In this document: positions 24,785-26,921 of the stretch, one piece after another
How positions within the stretch are numbered: position 1 is the first letter of the stretch
Layout: each line of letters opens with the position of its first letter
NCBI GenBank assembly: GCA_964368875.1
Contig: CAYJDG010000028.1
Location: 1 to 26,921, forward strand
DNA: 26,921 bases
From: CAYJDG01 sp964368875
Lineage (GTDB): Bacteria; Pseudomonadota; Alphaproteobacteria; Micavibrionales; Micavibrionaceae
Direction: 5' to 3'
Translations under genes and position numbers: made by a program
Notes under the pieces: generated by a model
Seen by the model: only the letters and a program-made list of their open reading frames with translations
Databases searched by the model: none
Told to the model about the DNA's origin: nothing

Positions 24785-26662
24785 CTAGGCGGCGTTGCGC
24801 TTTTTCATGCGGTCGCCATAGTGTTTTTTCTTGGGTGGCGCGTCGCCGTTGCCGGTCGAGGCTGGCTTTTTGTCGCCGGACCACTGCTTCTTCACAGTCG
24901 TGTCGCGGTTGCCCCACTGCTTGCGCTCGCCATCTTTTTTGAAGGCTGGCTTGCCGTTGGTGGCGCCTTCGCGTTTAACCCAAGGTTTGGCATCGCCGCC
25001 TTCGCGTCTTACCCATGGCTTGGATGACACACGGTCAGAGGCTGGACGGGCGGCGCGTGGCTCGGAGCGTTCACCTTTGTTGACCCATGGCTTGTCGCTG
25101 CGCTCGCCAGCCGGACGGGCTGGACGATCAGANNNNNNNNNNNNNNNNNNNNNNNNNNNNNNNNNNNNNNNNNNNNNNNNNNNNNNNNNNNNNNNNNNNN
25201 NNNNNNNNNNNNNNNNNNNNNNNNNNNNNNNNGGCTTGTCAGAGCGTGGACGATCATTTTGCGGACGATCATTGTTCTGTGGACGATCCTGACGTGGAAT
25301 TGGGCGGTCAGAACGGTCTACGAACACTGGCGCACGTTCGGAACGTTCAGCCTGAACTGGACGCTCAGAACGTTCAGCAAAAGCCGGACGCTCTGTACGG
25401 TCAGAACGGCCACCGAAGTGACGATCTTCGCGCGGTTTGAAATCACGGTTGCCAGAGGATTTGTTGTCCCATGGCTTTTTCTCACCGAAGCTGCGCTTAC
25501 CGCCGAATGATTTACCGCCACGATTGCCGCCGGATTTCTTGCCTTCGTCTTTGTGCGCAGGCAGAGCTTTCTGGCTTGGATCGATCAGGCGCACAATGGC
25601 GCGCCATTTGGCGTTGTCGGCTGGAGTGAGCAGGTTGACGGCTTCGCCTTCAGCACCGGCACGGGCCGTACGGCCAATGCGGTGAATGTAGTCTTCCGGA
25701 CATTGCGGCAGGTCATAGTTGATGACGTGTTCGATGTGCGGAATATCAAGACCGCGCGCGGCAACGTCGGTTGCCACGAGAATGCGGTGTTTCTTGGCAC
25801 GGAAATCTTGAATGACGCGGTCGCGGCGGCTCTGTTTGAGATCGCCGTGGATTGCATCAGCCGGATGATCGGCGCGGGTCAGACGGTCAGCAAGGCGGTC
25901 ACAGCCATGTTTCGTTTTCACGAAAATGATGATCGAGCCAGTACGCTGAGAAATCTGCGCGACGAGGTTGGTGTATTTCTCACCTTCCGAAGTCTGGATC
26001 AGTTCTTGTTTGATGTTCGCCGCAGGAACCGTGGTCGAGCCAACCGAGATACGGGTCGGGTTGGTCAGGTAACGCGAAGAAAGTTTAGCGATTTCGGCAG
26101 GAATGGTCGCCGAGAACAGCATGGTCTGGCGGCCCTGGGCCGGAATGTATTTGAGGATCGCATCGATCTGAACGCCAAAGCCCATGTCGAGCATACGGTC
26201 GGTCTCATCGAGAACGAGGAACTGGGTCTTGTTCAGTTTCAACGTGCCACGGTTTAGGTGATCATTGATACGGCCCGGTGTGCCGACGATCAGGCGCGGC
26301 TTCATTTGCAGCTGACGGAACTGGCGAGGCATCGCTTCGCCACCGATCAGGACAGCGCATTTGATGGTCGGGACGGGAATCATTTGTTGCAGAGCCGCGG
26401 CAACCTGAACCGCGAGTTCGCGGGTCGGGGTCATGACGAGCGCGGTGGCGTGCTCGTTTTCCATCAGCTTGGCAATCAGGGGAATGCCGAACGCGCCGGT
26501 TTTGCCGGTGCCGGTTTGCGCAGAACCCAGAATGTCACCGCCTGCCATCGCAACCGGAATCGCCTGTTGCTGGATCGGGGTTGGCTGGGTGAACTGCATC
26601 CGGGTCAGGGCTTGCATCAGTTTGTCGGGGAGGCCGAACGAGGTAAAATCGGTCATAGTCAT
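24785..26662 (-). CDS. DEAD-box (DETD) RNA helicase, RhlE-like, with long disordered tail (gap inside)
   Basis: The N-terminal 370 residues hold the full helicase core: PTPIQQQAI (Q motif), AQTGTGKT (Lys54), PTRELA, TPGR, DETD in LDETDRMLDMGF (152-155), SAT, HGDLKQ, ATDVAARGLDIP and HRIGRTAR. The core unwinds short RNA duplexes in ribosome assembly or mRNA decay. Motif II is DETD, not DEAD; both acidic catalytic residues remain. The tail of over 200 residues is disordered and repetitive in Arg, Ser, Asp, Lys and Pro, with several KPWV repeats and RSDRPxR-type repeats, and probably binds RNA. A 100-N gap falls inside this tail. The start is ATG 26662; GTG 26680 and ATG 26656 are alternatives with no clear ribosome-binding site. 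Confidence 0.93.
   Translation of the reverse strand: MTMTDFTSFGLPDKLMQALTRMQFTQPTPIQQQAIPVAMAGGDILGSAQTGTGKTGAFGIPLIAKLMENEHATALVMTPTRELAVQVAAALQQMIPVPTIKCAVLIGGEAMPRQFRQLQMKPRLIVGTPGRINDHLNRGTLKLNKTQFLVLDETDRMLDMGFGVQIDAILKYIPAQGRQTMLFSATIPAEIAKLSSRYLTNPTRISVGSTTVPAANIKQELIQTSEGEKYTNLVAQISQRTGSIIIFVKTKHGCDRLADRLTRADHPADAIHGDLKQSRRDRVIQDFRAKKHRILVATDVAARGLDIPHIEHVINYDLPQCPEDYIHRIGRTARAGAEGEAVNLLTPADNAKWRAIVRLIDPSQKALPAHKDEGKKSGGNRGGKSFGGKRSFGEKKPWDNKSSGNRDFKPREDRHFGGRSDRTERPAFAERSERPVQAERSERAPVFVDRSDRPIPRQDRPQNNDRPQNDRPRSDKXXXXXXXXXXXXXXXXXXXXXXXXXXXXXXXXXXSDRPARPAGERSDKPWVNKGERSEPRAARPASDRVSSKPWVRREGGDAKPWVKREGATNGKPAFKKDGERKQWGNRDTTVKKQWSGDKKPASTGNGDAPPKKKHYGDRMKKRNAA
25133..25232. other. 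Scaffold gap (100 N) inside the helicase tail
   Basis: One hundred Ns lie between similar RSDRP-type repeats in the tail, so the repeat probably caused the break. The true tail length cannot be told. Confidence 0.99.
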
Positions 26663-26794
26663 TGTGTTTGTTTCTTTCACGTATGTCGTTCACCGGCCTC
26701 ATGATTGAGGTCGGTTGGTCTTTTTCGAGCATAGCAACCGGCGGGTACGCCCTTTCGGGTGTATCGGTCAGTCCACAACTCTTCGACATGCGCG

Positions 26795-26824
26795 GAAAAA
26801 ATCTGACTTCTTTAGTCAAGTCAG
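26795..26824 (-). terminator. Terminator-like hairpin in the helicase leader
   Basis: Read on the minus strand, CTGACTT (26824-26818) pairs with AAGTCAG (26809-26803) across an 8-nt loop and is followed by A then a T6 run (26801-26796). It lies about 135 bp upstream of the helicase ATG and downstream of a candidate promoter. It is therefore either an attenuator in the leader or the terminator of a gene beyond the right edge. Confidence 0.6.
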
Positions 26825-26885
26825 GGCCGATCTGTGTAGCGGTAGTTATCGGCAGCGAGCGAGAGTTACATCTAAACTCGAGGCG

Positions 26886-26914
26886 GTTATGACAGGGTTG
26901 GAATAAAGTTGCAA
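26886..26914 (-). promoter_or_regulatory. Candidate promoter for the helicase gene
   Basis: Minus-strand TTGCAA (26914-26909) and CATAAC (26891-26886) are separated by 17 bp. Each matches four of six consensus bases. It would give a leader of about 215 nt. The region 26681-26921 holds no credible gene on either strand. Confidence 0.3.
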
Positions 26915-26921
26915 GGTTTTT

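Overview
The window looks like a piece of an alphaproteobacterial genome. The clues are an intracellular PHB depolymerase, split gatC-gatA...gatB genes, a TIGR03862-type flavoprotein beside slyX, and a KaiC-like protein paired with a hybrid histidine kinase. Family and genus cannot be fixed from the sequence alone. Three runs of exactly 100 N (6089-6188, 13304-13403, 25133-25232) are scaffold gaps of unknown true length, so this is a draft or metagenome-derived scaffold. Any reading frame spanning them is not evidence of a fusion.

Left part (1-5383): a divergent CobD/CbiB-like membrane protein runs off the left edge on the minus strand. Facing away from it are phaZ, a 32-residue Cys/His/Gly-rich mini-protein with its own terminator, a patatin-like hydrolase starting at TTG, an unrecognised 235-residue protein, and a YgjP/DUF45-type zinc metallopeptidase. 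On the minus strand (8873-5380) ruvX is followed by a small beta-barrel-like outer-membrane protein and then three tandem, diverged, signal-less trypsin-like serine proteases with intact catalytic triads. This protease triplet is one of the two most unusual loci in the window.

Middle (8895-16506): the gatC-gatA-gatB genes for the tRNA-dependent amidotransferase are interrupted by two secreted 8-cysteine paralogues. Each paralogue is itself an internal duplication of a C...CxC...C module. GatB is cut near its C-terminus by a scaffold gap. After the gap come the tail of a membrane protein, a PLP-enzyme-like ORF with no ordinary start codon, an ABC exporter, a DUF4177-like protein and tRNA-Ser(GCU).

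Right part (16516-26921): a minus-strand kaiC-hybrid kinase operon (8-nt gene overlap) lies next to a 421-bp intergenic region, then an acidic Thr/Glu-rich repeat lipoprotein that shares a bidirectional terminator with a GT-C-like membrane protein and a small partner gene. Plus-strand genes follow: a 33-residue Lys-rich protein, slyX, a flavoprotein and a pirin, the last three overlapping by 1 and 4 nt. The window ends with a minus-strand DETD-box RNA helicase that has a long low-complexity tail and a leader containing a terminator-like hairpin.

Most genes are housekeeping or metabolic. The candidates for undescribed biology are the protease triplet, the Cys-rich pair inside the gat cluster, the CGCGHAH mini-protein, and the KaiC two-component locus.
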